DNA of 64,000 nt. Source: Rutstroemia sp. NJR-2017a BVV2. Taxonomy: Eukaryota > Ascomycota > Leotiomycetes > Helotiales > Rutstroemiaceae. The notes beneath the pieces were generated by a model. That model made no database searches. It saw only the letters and a list, made by a program, of their open reading frames with translations, and was not told where the DNA came from. Below, piece by piece: positions 47,995 to 63,612 of this stretch (within the stretch, counting starts at the first letter, position 1; each line of letters opens with the position of its first letter). The DNA lies in NCBI GenBank assembly GCA_002946415.1, contig NJPS01000050.1, positions 416,296-480,295 of the forward strand, read 5' to 3'. The translations under genes were made by a program, and so were the position numbers.

Positions 47995-50900
47995 ATTAAT
48001 TGATTGATTGATTTATTATTTTAATAATCTTTTTGAGTCTAAGATTATAATAGGTCGGCTAGCAGTCTTCAGCTACTAGCAGCTAAATATAAATAGTATT
48101 TAAATACATTTTTAAACCAAATAGTATCAAGAGATGATGAAGAACTAGTTTTAGTAAATGAAAATAACTAAAATAATGAAAATATCAATTTGATAAAAAT
48201 GAAAATAAAATTATTCCAATTTAAATATCCAATCTAATCCTTATCTAGCTCTCGAGCTAGATAATATTTTCGAATACAAATTTTTATCTCGCTTAAATAA
48301 ACGATGCTAGCTTCGATTCCAGAAATAGTATCAAGAAGAAATAGAAGTGATAAATAATTTATAGCTAATTTGTCTTTTAGCTTGCTCCAAGCTAGACTAA
48401 AAAGAGAATAACTTAAAAGTAAATACTTAGAAGTCTCTTTCGCCCCACAAATATATTTATTATTACTGGTATATCCTAATAAATATAAATATAATTTTAA
48501 ATAACTATATTTGATTTTCAACTAAAAGAAGGTATTAGCAATAACTTTTTTAGTCGAATTTGGGATTTGGATACGATTTCGAGAAGTAGGTTTAAAATTT
48601 TTTAAATAACTAGTTGAGCTAAACAAACTAGTTTCTAATATAGTTTCCAAAGTTTTTAAAAGAGATTCTGATTATTCTTGATTTTTAATTTGTTTAATTT
48701 GAGTTTCTAAATAGTTGAGATTAGTTGTTTAAGTTACTGGATCTATTTTAGTCTTCGATTTAGCTAGTAGATCCACTTTTTCGTTATTTAATATCTCGAA
48801 ATAGTCTGGAACTTAAGTTAATTTGATTTTAACTTCTTTTCTAATTATTTCTCGGTTAGCTTTATATACTAGTATTACTTGATTTTGCTTTAATTTATTA
48901 CTAAATAATTTTAACCTTTATAAAGTAACTTAGTTATTCGAGAAAATAATGAATTCTTGATCTTTTTGAGCTATTTCGCTTATTAATTTGATTCCTTCGA
49001 TTATTCCGGCTAGTTCGCTATTATAAATTAGCTAACTAGTCTCAATATTCTAGCTAGATCTCTAGATTAGCTTCTAGTTAGAGTTAAAAAAAGCTAGATC
49101 GATTCTAATCCCTTTTTGATCTACTAGTTCTGATTTATCAATATAGACTGAATATTGGTTCGAAGCTAGCAAAATAGCCGAGTTTTTATGATTTTCAACT
49201 TCTAGTTCTTTAGATAGCTTACTAATTTCGATCGAATAAAAAGTAGTAATTTAGAATAGAAATTTGAATAAACTAATTGATTCCAAATATTGAAACTAAA
49301 CTAAAAGATATATTAAATATCTAATTTGTTTAATTTAGGTTATTTTGGTTATTTCTTTTTAAGTAGATACTAAATAGTCTTGAAAATAATAATTAGCTTT
49401 CGATTTAACTCAGATTTCTTTGAAAATTAGATAATTTTCAGCTATTTTGAGAACCTGAAATATATATTAGTAAGTAGTAATATTTAAGCAAGTTTGTAGA
49501 GATACTAAAGTAATTTCTATTTCTATAGAGATTATTAAACTAGTCTTAAATATCTCGAGAATCCTCCAAAATATTAAATTTTGTAAATATTAGAATTGAT
49601 TTTTAAATTTAGTTTGTTCTTTCTATTATATAAAGGATCTGTAATCTAAGATACTAATAATATAAGCAAGATATAACTAATATATAATATAAAGTGAAAA
49701 TCCATTTTCTATATTAGCTAGCTAATTAGCTCTCAAAAAAGCTGATTTAATTTGACTAATTTTAATTGAAATATATTTATTGAAATATAAAGTATTATCA
49801 AACTAGATCTTTAATTATTTCATTATTTTTGAGGGTTATATAGACTAATTATTCGGTAATTTAACCGAATTAGTTTTAGTAGTAATTTGTTTATTCCCGA
49901 AAAAATAAATTAGTTTGGTTTTAGTTAAATCAAACTCGATACTATTTATTTTTCCTAAAGTATATAGTTTGCTAGTTTCTCTTTCCAAAATTTTATAGTT
50001 CTTTTTGAGGCTAGTAGAGCTAGTTGCTAATATAATATCATCTATATATAACTAGATTGAGATAGAAATCAATAGAAATAGTTCTTTTATATAAATTAAA
50101 AATAGAATTGATAAGATTGAACTATCTTAGAGAATATTAATTGAAATAGATTGAAAATTCTTTAATTGTTTATCAAAACTTAAACAAAGTAATCAATATT
50201 CCAGAAAGTAGCTAGTTCAAATAATAAAACTAATTAGAAATTTTAATTTTTTTAAAATAACTAAAAGCTGATTTTTTGAGATATAATCGAAGATCCTTTT
50301 AATATCCAAAAATAAAATCGGTTTTTATAATTTTTTAAATAATTTTCTTGAACTTTATTTATTAATAATAGCTTAGTATTAATAACTGATTTTTTGAATC
50401 TTTTACTAATTTGAGAGTTATATAATAAGCTAGTAGTTTCGGCTAAATAATCTAGTTTTTTTACTAATATTCTTTCGCTAATTTTGTCTAAATAGTTCAA
50501 AAGTGAAATCACTTTATAAATTTTTGAAATTAAATAATTAGATTTAGTTGGTTTTTTAAGAATAGTTCTAGTTATTTATCTCCAATATCGAGGATAATAA
50601 CTAAGATCGATTAAATAAACGAAAACTTTATAAAATATCTCCGAAATAGCTAAATAAGCTTTATTAATAATTTCTTAAATAATTTTATCTAGACTTGGAG
50701 TTTTCTTTTTGATTTTAATTAAACAAGCTAATACTAGTTCGGAGCTAGCAAGCTTAAGTTAGTTTTAATTAACTACTTTATAATCTTCCTAATTTAGACT
50801 AGTCGAACTAGGTAGTTGGAGAAAGAGAGTAGATCTCAAAATAGTTTCTTTTTTTTTAAAACTAATTTTATTTAAAATTGCTAAAAAAGATTGATTCGAA

Positions 50901-53850
50901 TAGAATTTAGTATAGTTAAAAATTTTAAATATTGATTTAGAATCATTATTTTCAAGAAAAATATTCCAATAATTCTTTTTAGCTAGTTTTATCTTTAAAA
51001 AGTATTAATTCCAAATTAATCAATATTGTTCTTAATAAAAACTTTAACTAACTTAGCTATTTTGGATTTTTAATTTTCTCTAAATTAGTAGTATCAATTT
51101 CTTTAGCTTTTTTAGCTTTGGAGTCTATTAAGATTTAGTTTTTAGATTAGATTTAGTTTTGGGAATAGCTTTATTAGCTATTAGCTAAACTAATAAAGAT
51201 AATTCCGAATTAATCGATTCTAGATAATTTTGTATAATCTCATCTAATTTCAGATCTAGCTAAGTGAAATTAGAAAGAGGATTAGTTAAAATAATCGATT
51301 TTTTTGTAATTTTAATTAAATAGTTTGAAAATAGTTTCTAATCTACTAATTTGGTATTAAAATAAATACTAACTGCTTTTAATCTATTTAGAGATATTAG
51401 CTTCTTTTTTCTTTTCAAAATAAATAAAATTAGCAAATAATTAGATTCTAAATCAGTTAGTATTTGCTAGTTATCAATATATCTAGCTAATATTTATATA
51501 ACTAATATAAGATCTAAAACTAACTCGCTAATATTTCTGAAAAATATAATAATTCTAGGTTTATTAATTAATTCCAAATTTTGCTTTTCTATCTAACTAA
51601 CTAGATTAGTACTAGTTTGATTACTTCAACTATTTAGATTCTATCAAGAATAATAAAGGTTAAAATCACTCAAAATTATTGAATTAGCCGAAATAATCTT
51701 AGATAATAAACTTCTTTCTACTATTTTAATCGAAATTTTCTCGATTTAGCTATTTTCGTTATAAAAGTTAACTAACTCGAAAATATTACTTTCTTCGATT
51801 ACTAATAAGACTAATAGATTAAAATCTAGATTCGAAGAAGTTGATATAATACTAAGTTTATAGGTTTTCGAGATATAAATAAATATTCGAGATCTAAATC
51901 CTAAAGTAATTAGAAAGATTTAACTAAAACTATTATAAGAAATCGATTAACTATTTAAGTAATTTGGATTTTTAATTATAATCTAAAGTTCTTGAACTAA
52001 AATTAAATCGATTTTTAGTTTAATAACTAGTTATAGTATTAATTTAGTTATAACTAAGTTTTGGTTGAAATTTATTTAAATAATCTGGATACTAATACTA
52101 ATTATAGATTAGCTTCTTTAATAGCTTTATAAATTTCATACTTTTTTGAAGTGGAAATATAATTATTTTTGTAATTAGTATATTTTGGAGCTAAATAAAG
52201 ATATTTTTGATTATTTTATTTGTAAATTGAATAGTAGTATTATTATATAATATAAGGTTCGCTATAGAGACTATATTTAGCTCCTTTTCGATAAAATTTT
52301 GCTAAATATTCAAATCTTTAATATTTAGTATATTGAGTAGATTTAGAAGTAATTAGGAGTTTTTCAGTTTTAATATTAATTCTAATTATCCAAATCTGGT
52401 TTCTAATATATCTTTCAATTTCTGTTTTAGTAGTAAAAGAGATTACTACTAATCTAACTTATTTAATAACTCGATTTTCTACTAAAGATAATCAATAAAG
52501 AGTACTAATAGATTTTAAATTCAAATTAGAATTAAAAATCTTTAACTTATCCAAAACTAGCTCTATTCTATAAAATATATTGAAGTCCAAAATGGGAATT
52601 TTATAAAGAACTATTTTATATCAAAGTTCATCTTTAATTATTAATTTAAAAGTAATTAAATATTCCTAAATAACTCTTTTTTCGATTAGAAAATCAAAAG
52701 TAAAAAAATTAGTATTAGTAATTACTAGATTTTTCTTATTATTAGTATTAGTAATAGAAGAGATTATTAGTCTTTTAATACTTTTATCCAAGAAAACCTT
52801 ATTAATAGTATTTCGAAGTACTAATATCGAGAAAGAGGTTTTAGAATCTCGAATTAGAATAAATCGATTTTGAACTTTAGTATTTTTCAAGGCTTTTTTG
52901 ATTATAGTTCAGTTTCCAGAGATATTATTAGTATCTACTAATACTACTAAAGCAAAAATAGATCCAGAAAATAAATTAGCTACCGAAGTAGTTAGAGTAA
53001 TATCAAAAATAATTGAGTTAGTTGAATTAGTTTAAATAGAGAGATTTTTGAGAATCGAGATATTAGTACTATTAGTGGCGCTAGCTGCTTTGGTCTTAGC
53101 TTCGATTTTTCAAGTAGTATATTCCAAATTATTAACTTGAGAAACTAGCTAATTTATAACTTTTTGTAACTTTCCTAATTCGGTATATTCTCTAAATATC
53201 TCGATTAAATCGAGGATTTGAGATTGCTTTTTATATAATTTTGTAGCCGAGTATACTTCTACTAGCAAGTTATATATCTAGAGAATTTTAGTATTAACTA
53301 GATCCAGAGTAGTATCAATAGTAGATTCAATAATGAAGAATCAGATAGTTTTACTTAGCTAGGAAAAAGTAAATATATTAGCTTATTTAGAAAAGCAGTA
53401 GATAGTTCTACCGAGTTCAGTAGTAATATTCGTAGTAATATTTAGTAAGTCTGAACTAAAAATCGAGTTGAGATTAGATATATCCAAATTTGGGTTGAAA
53501 ATCGAGATATTTGGTAGAGAAGGATTATTATCTATATCGATATCTTTATTGATAGAAGATAAAGATCGAATAATAAAACTGCTAATAGGTCCGGAGGTAT
53601 ATTGATAGATTGGGGTTAAAAGAAGTTCGATTTAGATAGGATTTTGAGAGATTTCAATTCCCAAATCTATTATTTTAACTATAATAACGATATCTTGATA
53701 ACTAGTAAGTATATTGCTAAGTAGACTAGTAGGTTCGATCTGCAGAAATATATATAGTCGGATTTAATATCAGTATTGATATTTTTGGATTCGGTATTGT
53801 TTTTTCGAGCATTTTTTCTTCTATTACCAAAGATGAACAATTTTGAATAT
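47995..53850 (-). mobile_element. Tad1-like LINE, near full length, RIP-inactivated
   Basis: Reading on the minus strand: an ORF1-like region (about 52,400-53,800) with ILVLRNTINKVFL and a decayed Cys/His knuckle zone; endonuclease-like region; reverse transcriptase with catalytic YIDDI at 50034-50048; RNase H with QEFIIFSNNQ (about 48,935); then a C-terminal 95-codon frame 48234-48521 (YLLGYTSNNKYICGAKETSKYLLL). Many former Trp and Gln codons are stops. The 3' end has a degenerate hairpin (48058-48080) and an (AATC)n tail at 47,995-48,012. This order (gag-like, EN, RT, RNase H) is that of fungal Tad1 elements. Not active. Confidence 0.8.
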
Positions 53851-54700
53851 AATAACTTTCTTAATTAATATATAAAGAAATATAATCTTTTTAGTTATAT
53901 TTATAATAATAATTATTATTTATTCTCGATCTCTAAATTAAATCTTCTTAGTTTTTCTTTATTAATCTATTTTTATCATTACTATATATAAATAGATAAT
54001 ATCTATTATAAAATCTATTTTATCGAAATTTTATATATCTATATTAATAATTCTATATTTCTTCTATATACTTTTATAAAATATTATAATATATTTAAAT
54101 AGGAACTTAAGGACTTTAGATTTAGAAAATAACTAATTATTATTTGGTGGGATTGAACTATTATATAGAGATTATATAATAAAATAAAATCTAGATATTT
54201 ATATTTCTGGATATAAAAAGATATCTATAATTATTAATATATCTTTATAAAGAATAGTATTATAGAAATAAGATATCTAGAAATAGATAGATACTAAAAT
54301 AATTAATAATACTTTTAATAGAATCTTAGATAAGAATTATCTAATATTCTAATAATCCTAATAGTTCTAATATTGCTAAGACTAGTAGGATTAATAAGAT
54401 AATAGAAAACAAAGATTTATATAATTAGATAATTTTTTTTAGTATATAAAGTTTTGTATTTAATAATAATTACTATTTATTTCTCTATTATTGCAAATAA
54501 ATAATCGATTCTCTATATAACTATTATCAATAATAAATTCTATAATAATATTATTAATTATTATAATCGATAATATTCGAGATCTTGATTATTTCTATAT
54601 AATTTAGAAGATAAATATTTATAATACTTTAAATATCTTTATTACTTTATATATCGAATCGATATAACTTCAAACAATATTATTATAATTAAATCTATAA
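53851..54700. other. AT-rich junction between LINE and Gypsy element
   Basis: Contains a locally higher-GC snippet, ggtgggattgaac (54,151). It may include the 5' LTR of the following element; no matching downstream LTR could be established by eye. Confidence 0.4.
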
Positions 54701-57700
54701 ACTAGTTACTGACTTTATTACTTATTATAAAAATAACTATATTTCTACTAGATTATAATAGTAATATTATTATAATATATAATAATACAAATAATAAAGA
54801 AAGTAATAATAATAATAATAAATTAAAGAAATTTAGATTTCAAGAAACCTTAAAAATTATATTATTAGATAAATATAATAGTAATAAAAGGAAATTAGAA
54901 ATCTTTTTTTATAATTAAAAATATTTTTTAGATTCAATATCGATAAATTCGATATCCAAGATACTAAGAATTTCTAAACTACTTTTTATTTTAGAAATAA
55001 AATAGTTAAATAAATCGAACTTTTTCTAATTAATTATTTTAAAAATAGCTATAATCTAGTTATAATAATAATTATTATTATAGTTATATTTGCAAACTAT
55101 AAAAGATTCTATAAAGAAATAAAATAAATATTTAAAAATATCAATATTATAAGAACTATAGAATAATAATTCTTTAGTTTATAATAATATATATTACTAC
55201 CAAAATAGTTATCTTATAATATTAGCTACTTTTATAATTTTATATTGGAATTAAACTATAACAATAATAAAAAATAAAGAAGTCTAAATAGAGATTAATA
55301 GATTTCAATCTTCTAAATAATCTAATAAATTCTTTTATTATACTTGGATTCTTAATATAAATTATTATTATTACTAGATAAGAAAGTTAAACTCTTTATC
55401 AAAATTATTCGAAAATCGATCAACTTTTCTTATAACTCTATAAATCATTAATATAATCTCCTAAATATTTAATTTAGAGATATAATTAAATAGTTTGAAG
55501 TAGATAATTAATCTAAATCTTTTTGTTAAGCTCTACTATTATTAGTTGTTGAGAAAATTATAAAGATATATAAAAAGTAACTAATATTATAAAATAGTTA
55601 TCTTAGTAGAGTTATATATTAAACTAGATTAGTAATTAATTATATAACGGAATTTCGAAAATATAGAAATCAAACTAATTAAGAAATAATAATATTATTT
55701 AGTTATTATATAAAAAAACTAAAGAGAAATATTAAACTCGAATTATCTCGAAAAGATTTAATCGATAATATAAATAATCTAATTAAAGAAATTATTTGTA
55801 TTGATAATAAAAACTATAAATTTTAAAGAGAAATATATCTTAGTAATATAAATTAATATCTTTAATAATATCGATAAAACAAAAAGAGATTAAGATTTTC
55901 TAAGAAATAATATATTAAAAAAGAGATTTATAATAACTTTATATAATTAGATATAATAAGTTTAAGAAATAATCTTTTTTAGAATAAACAAAATTATTAA
56001 TAAAAATAGAAACTTTACTTTGAATATAGATTTCTAGAATATTAAATAAAAGATTACTAAAAGAAATTTTAAAAAATAAAGTTTAAATAAAATAATTAGA
56101 AAAAACAGAAATAGTTTAAATCTATAATAGAATAAAATAGTAACTGAATTATATCTAGATACTAATTAAGTATAATAAATAACTATCAAACTATTTAAGA
56201 AATAGATTATATATTACTATTATAAATTACTTACTATAAGGATTCTTATTTAGTTTATAAAGTAGATAAAGATAAAATAGATTAATATCTAAAGAAGTTT
56301 AATAATAATAAAATTATTATTTAAAGTAAATCTTCAAAATAAAGAGAGATATAATTTCTAGAAAGAATTAATTATTATAGAACTAGATTTTAGAAATAAA
56401 AAAAATTTATAAATTTATTAAATAATAATAAACTTTAGATAATATTTAGAATATCCAAAATTAACTAATTATAGAATATTATTATAAACTAGAATTTAAA
56501 ATTAACTTTATTAAAATATAATAAGAAACTCGAATTTATTGAAAATTCAAAAGATTTTAATAATATAATTTATCAAATAATAAAGAGATTTGAGAAGTTA
56601 TTTATTAATATAGTTATAAAGATCAATAAAATATATTATTATAAAACTTAATCTAATTATAAAAAGTAGTATTATAAATCTTCAAATATAAAATATCTAC
56701 TAAATATATCAATATTTCTATTAAACGAATTTTCAAAATAAAAATCGAAATAAATCTAAATATAATCTAGAAAGATATAATCGATATCTAAAAGAGATTC
56801 TTTAGTGCTATAAAAAATAGTAAATCTAAGATTATAGATCGAAACTAAAAAAGAATTAATTAGAAATAATTTATCCAAGATATAAATAAAAAACTAATTA
56901 AGAAACTAAAAGTTATTCTAGAATTAAGATAGATTCTTTATAATATATATATAAATAAATACTTACTTTAAATAGTAATAGATTTAGAAATAATAGAAAA
57001 TTTTATAATATTAGAAACTATAATATCAGCAAAATTACAAATTCTTGAGAAATCAGTTTTATATAAACTTTATTTTATAAATAAGTAATTAACTAAAAAA
57101 GATAAATTGATTTAATATAAAATATAAGAATTTGAGATATAGTTAAGATAATATTTTAAATAGATAAAAATAGATTTAGTTTTACTAGAAAAATATTAAC
57201 TAATTTTGGAAATATTATAATTAAAAAGTTATAATCTATATATTAACTAAGTTATAATAACTATATAGTATAATAAATATAAATATAAAATAAAGTTTAT
57301 ATAGAATCTTGCAAAACTAATATCCAATTAGGAACTAAAAATAATATATTTACCGAGATTAGATATCTTAGTCTAGGATTCTCTATTAAAGAATATATTA
57401 ATATAATATTAGAAATATATCGAGATCTTCAAAAAAAGATCTTATAAAGATATCTTATCAAAATATCCGTTTTGAGATTATAAAATAAAATTGGAAGAAG
57501 AAAAGAAATTATTACTTTTACTAATTATATTATTATTAAAGAAAAAATTCGAATTACTTTGTAAATATTTTGATAAGAATTTAGTAAAAGAATTTATCAA
57601 AGAATTTTCTTTATTTATAAGAATATTAATCTTCTTTATATTGAAGAAAAAGATAAAAAAGATAAATTAATTATTAATTACCAAAAACTCAATACTATTA

Positions 57701-60310
57701 TTATTAAGAATCGATATTTATTACTATTAGCTAGTAAACTATAAGATTGAATTAGGAAAACTAAATATTTCACTAAATTGAATTAATATATAAAATTCAA
57801 CTTAATCTAAATTAAAAAAGAAAATAAATAGAAAATAATAATATATATATATTTAGTTAATAATTTATTAAGAAAATATCTCGATAACTATTATATAATA
57901 TATCTAGATAATATCTTAATTTTTACTAACATCCTTAAAGTGTATATCAAGATTATATAAGAGATATTATAGATTTTGATAAATATAAATATTTTATTTA
58001 AATCTTCAAAATACAAATTCTATATTATTAGAACTAAATTCTTAAGATATATTATTAAGATTTATAAACTCGAGATAAGTTTAGAAAAAGTAAAAGAAAT
58101 TTTAGAATAAATATAACTTACTATAGTTAAAGAAATATAATTATTTTTGGGATTTACAAATTTCTATAAACAATTTATCAAAGATTATTCGAAAATTATA
58201 ATACTTTTTATAGAATTAACTAAGAAGAATTATAAATACAAATAGAATAATATAATATAAAAAGTATTTAATATCTTCAAATAAGTTTTTATATAGATAT
58301 TAGTTTTTATTATATTTAATTTGGAATTACTAATTATTATTAAGATAAATATATTAGATTATATATTGAATATAGTTCTTAACTAACTAGATAAAGATAA
58401 AAAGCTATAATCAATAATATATTATTCAAGAAAGCTATAACTAGTAAAATTAAATTATAAAATATATAATAAAGAACTATTTATTATTATCGATATTTTT
58501 AGAGAATAAAGAATTTATTTCGAAGAATCTAAATATATAATCTAGATTTATTTAGATTATAAGAACTTAATATATTTTATAATAATTAAAGTTCTAAATA
58601 GATAATAAATATAATAGATAAAAATATTAACTATATACTATTTCAAGATATTATATATTAAAGAAAACGAAAATACTAGAATAAATATATTTAATAGAAA
58701 ATCTAAATATCTAGAAAATAAGATATATAAATTATATATAATATTCTATTAAAAAGAAGATTTATTAGTATTCAATATAGTTTAACTAGTTATAATAATA
58801 TTACTTTATAATAACTATTTGGAAAAACAAATATAAAAGTATTATAAAAATAATTTAACTATAAAATAAATATTAGAAAAGTTAGATAAAGAATTTATAA
58901 TTCAAAACAAAATTATATATTTTTATAAGAAGATATATATCTTTTCGATCTTAACCAAGTAATTTACTTAGAAATAATATAAGTTATTAGTTTACAAATA
59001 TTAAGAAATTACAAAAATATTTATAAAGATAAAAGCAAATTATTATTTTCTATAAATAAGAAAGATAGTTGAAGAAGTTATCAGAAGTTACAATATTTAT
59101 ATATAAAATAAGATTTTATAATATACTTTATATAATTAGTTCAAAAATCTAGATATATCTTTTTAATTATAGAAATTCATTATATAAAACTTTATAGTTA
59201 AACTAATATCTTCAAAAAATCTAATTATAGAAATAATATATAATTTTATCTTAATAATTATAGATTGATTAACTAAATTCGAATATATAATTCTATATAA
59301 AGAAAATAATATAACTGAAGACTTAATTTATATATTCTTATAAACAATAATTAGTATATATAATATATCAGAAAAAATTATTTCTAATTAAAATAAGTTC
59401 TTTATATTAAAGTTTAGATAAATATTTATAATATTACTAGTAATCAAAAGAAAGTTTTCAATAATATTCTATCTATAAATAGATAGTTAAATAGAATAAT
59501 TAAATCAGATTATAAAATAATATTTATAATATTATATAAATTATTGATAGGATAATTAAATAGAACTATTATTATTTATATAATTTATATATAATATATC
59601 CGAAACTATAATAACAAATATATTATTAATATATATTAATTTTAGATTTAAACTAAAAATATATAATATCTAGTTTCTAGATATAGTAAACTTAGATATT
59701 AATATAATAAAGATAGAAGATTTGAAGAATTTATATAAATAATTATTACTCGATATTAAATTTATTATATAATAAATAAGATAGTATTATAATCAAAAAT
59801 ATAATATAGAACTAATATTTAAAAAAGAAAATAAAATTTACTTTCTTAAATAAAATATCAATATAAAAAAATTAAATAATAAACTTAATTATAAGAAATT
59901 AAGATTCTTCAAAATCAGTAAAGTAATCGAACTAATTAATTACTATTTAAAGTTATTATAAATAATAAATATATGTTAAGTATTTTATATTTCATTTCTT
60001 AAATTAGTATTATTAAGAATACTAAATATATTTTATATCAAAATTGAATTAGTTAATTTAAATACCGAATATAAAGTTGAAGAGATATTAAATTAAAAAT
60101 ATATTAGAGAAAAACTTTATTATTTAATCAAATAAAAAGAATATCTATATTTGGAAGATATATAGAAATTAATTAAAATTTGAACTATCTATAAGATTTA
60201 AAGAAATTCTATCTAAAGAATTCTTAGTTTTCAATTAAATAACTAGTTCAAAATTATTTATTAAAAGAAACTCGAAAATCGAAAGATTAATCTCGAAGAA
60301 ATTAGATATT
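54700..60310 (+). mobile_element. Ty3/Gypsy chromovirus, RIP-inactivated
   Basis: Reading on the plus strand. Reverse transcriptase: DKLIINYQKLNTIIIKNRY (57,670-57,720) and YFTKLN (about 57,760), then YLDNILIFT at 57901-57927, where the catalytic YLDD has become YLDN by G-to-A. RNase H and zinc-binding regions are decayed. Integrase core: IIDWLTKFEYIILYKENNI (about 59,255-59,315). Near the end a chromodomain: EYKVEEILN, stop, KYIREKLYYLIK, stop, KEYLYLEDI (60,067-60,170), with stops at Trp-type positions. Integrase chromodomains direct such elements to heterochromatin. Gag is presumed in 54,750-56,500. LTR boundaries are not defined. Confidence 0.82.
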
Positions 60311-63300
60311 TGAAAAACTTATTTAATCTATTTATTTTATTTTTTTTCTAATCTTTCTTTTTTCTCGAATTTCTCCAATATATCAATTATATATAAATTA
60401 TATTATAGTATTTTTCTAGCTTTTTTCTTTAGAACTTTTTATTACTTTCTTAAATATATATAATATATAAAAGCTTTCTATTTTTATTAAATAATTATTT
60501 CTTTTTTAACTTTGAATTAGATTTTTTCTTAATAAATATTTTTTTACGAAAATATTAAATTATTATAAATATTATAAAAAAATCTTTTAATACTTCTTAT
60601 ATATTCTCTATATTTGATAGATCCGTCAAGATATAGTAATAAAAAGGAAGCTAATTGATTGAAACTAATTAAGCTATATTATAAATATCTTATATATTGG
60701 AAGTAGTATCAATATTATTATTTACTAACTATATTTATTATATCAATTATCTCTTCTCCTCAAGAATATCGGTATCTTCGATAAGCTATCTAATAAAATA
60801 TTACTATCTCTTTAATTATATCTTGTTATTATTATTAGATATATATACTAATATTACCTTTTTTCTCTTTATTTCTTTAGTTTACTATCTTTACTATTTT
60901 TATATTGTAGATATAAAAATAGACTGAATTATCGAAATCTATATTAAAATCGATATAGATCTTTATAAGCTCTATTATATCTAGATATTTGATATTGATA
61001 ATATCTAATAGTTTATCTATTTTTGTTATATTTTCGATTTCGTCTTTTATTACTATATCAGTAATAAAAGATTCTTTCAAGTTCTTCAAGTTCTTATTAA
61101 GATTATTATATATAGTAAATAACTACTTTTTTATTGATATATTTCTTTCTTCAAGATAACTTCTTAGATTTGTAATATATATTCTAATTATTAATTAGAT
61201 ATTAACAATATTAATAATATATTCTTGAATTATTATATAGTGGATATAGAACTATAAGATAAATACTATAGTACTGGTAACCTCGGTTTTCTTAACTTTT
61301 AAAAGTTTCTTTTAGATTTTCTTAGATTTATCAAAGAAGTTAAATATCTTAACTTTCTCGATAACTAGTATATACTATATTAGTATATTACTAAATATAT
61401 TTATATTATCTTTATCTTCTATATTTCTATCAATATCTTTTCCTTTCTATAATTTGATTAATATAATCGATAGTATTTCCTTTTTTAATAGTATCTCTAT
61501 CTCTTTATTATTATCAAATATCTTAGCTATTATATAATATTGGATATAAATAGTTCTATCTAAGAACTTAGACTTCTATTAGCCGAATATATATAGATCG
61601 AATAATAAGTTATTATACCAAATATATATCAAAATGTTTTATATAATTAGAAGATACTAATCAGTTTTATATCTAATATCTATTATATATAGAGTAAAGA
61701 TATAAATTAATTAGTTATATATTTTTATTATATTCTATTATTACTATAATTACTATACTTTATAAAGTTATTACTAACTACTCAAACTATATAATATCTA
61801 CAAAAAGTATATTATTAAAGTTGAAAATATCTAGGAAAAAAGTTTGTTTTATTAATACTATAATTAGTATATTAAGTATAGCTATAATTACTAAAACCAA
61901 TAGGAAAATATTAGTTAATATACTATTTATATTTTCGATATTATATATAAACTTGAAAGTTAATATTAATATAATAGATAGATTATATCTAAACTATATA
62001 GCTAGGTTATTATAATTATTATCATTATTATTTAGGATCTAGTTAATATATTATAACTTCTATTACTTTTTTATAATTATTATAATCTTTGAATTCTTGA
62101 TTTTATTCTATATACTATCTACTATATCTAAGTTATATATTATTATAAAAACTATTTTATAATATCTTGTAAAGTTATATATTTTTAAGCTAGTTTAGAT
62201 TATTATAATAACTACTTCTTTTTTATTAAATTATATTAATATATATTTATTATTATTAAAGCTATCAGACCTTAAAAGTAATATTTCAGATATTATCTTT
62301 ATAATACTTTATATCGATTATAGTAATAGTATTTATATATTATAGTTATATAAAGTAATTGATATTCTAAAGATATTTATACTATCTTCAAACTAGAATA
62401 ATAGAGATTCCAAATTTAAAGAAGGATTTATAGTTTATTTTGAAAATTTATTCTAGTTTATTATCGATATTATTTCAGCTAAGAAATTATATTAGTAATA
62501 ACAATATTTTCTCGATAATAATAATAATACTATAAATTTATCTTTACTTATAATAATACCAAAGTATTATATCTTATATATATTTGCGGTTATTAATTCT
62601 AGATAAATATTATTATAAAGTACTAAATATAATATAAAAACAAGAAAGGTAATTAGTAAAGTATTATTATAATAACTTTGTATTATAATATATTCTTTAG
62701 ATAATAATATAAAAGTATAATAAAACAAATAATAAAGGAAAAATCGGTTTATAGATAGTATTAGTATAACTAATATATTATTCTATAATTACTAGAAATT
62801 CCGATATTATTATCAATAAGATAATATCTCTAATATTATTATTATTAACTTCTTATATATTTCGATAAAGTCTTTATTATAGTTTATATATTTCTTTGAA
62901 AGCTATTAATCAAATTCTAATTTATATCCCTTTTATTAAACTAAATATCTAATTAGTTTTATAAAAGTTATATATTTCTATAGTATTCTCTTAACTTTAT
63001 ATTCTTTATATTCTTCGACTATAACTATATCAGATTTAGAAAGATAAGATTATTTAAAAAAATTAGTTCTTATTAATATTAGTTCTAGATATACTATAGA
63101 GATTATTAAGTAAATATATTACTAATCTAGTAAATCCAATCTATATACTAATTACCCGATATATTTAATAATTATAAAGAACTTAATTTTTTATTTATCG
63201 ATCTTCTTATATTTAGATATAGATACTTTATAGTCTTTATTAATTTATAAGAAGATTAGATCTCTTAGTTTGAAAAAGATTAGAATATATTTCCTATTAT

Positions 63301-63612
63301 ATATCTCTTTTACTTTAATAAATATAAAAATAATTATATCTATAATATTAATCTTGGAAAATATATTCTCTAGATCTTTCGTTTCTATATTAATAAATTA
63401 TACTATATTATTAGATGAAAATCTATATAGATCTTTATTAGATAACTTTTCTAATAAAGCCGAAAAAGAATTATTAAATATAAATTATAATCTTGGTAAT
63501 AATAATAACTACTAGTTTATATCTTTTATAACTACTAAATAATAATAGAGTTCGATTTCTACTATCTAATTAATTATCTCCAATTAATTATCTATTTATA
63601 TATAGTATATTA
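60311..63612. other. AT-rich, unassigned repeat remains
   Basis: About 3.3 kb of decayed sequence; open frames of 60-81 codons on both strands (60697-60927, 60877-61089, 61821-62015, 63270-63515) show no known motif. It could be a further retroelement (Gag/Pol of another family) or a DNA transposon. Confidence 0.45.
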
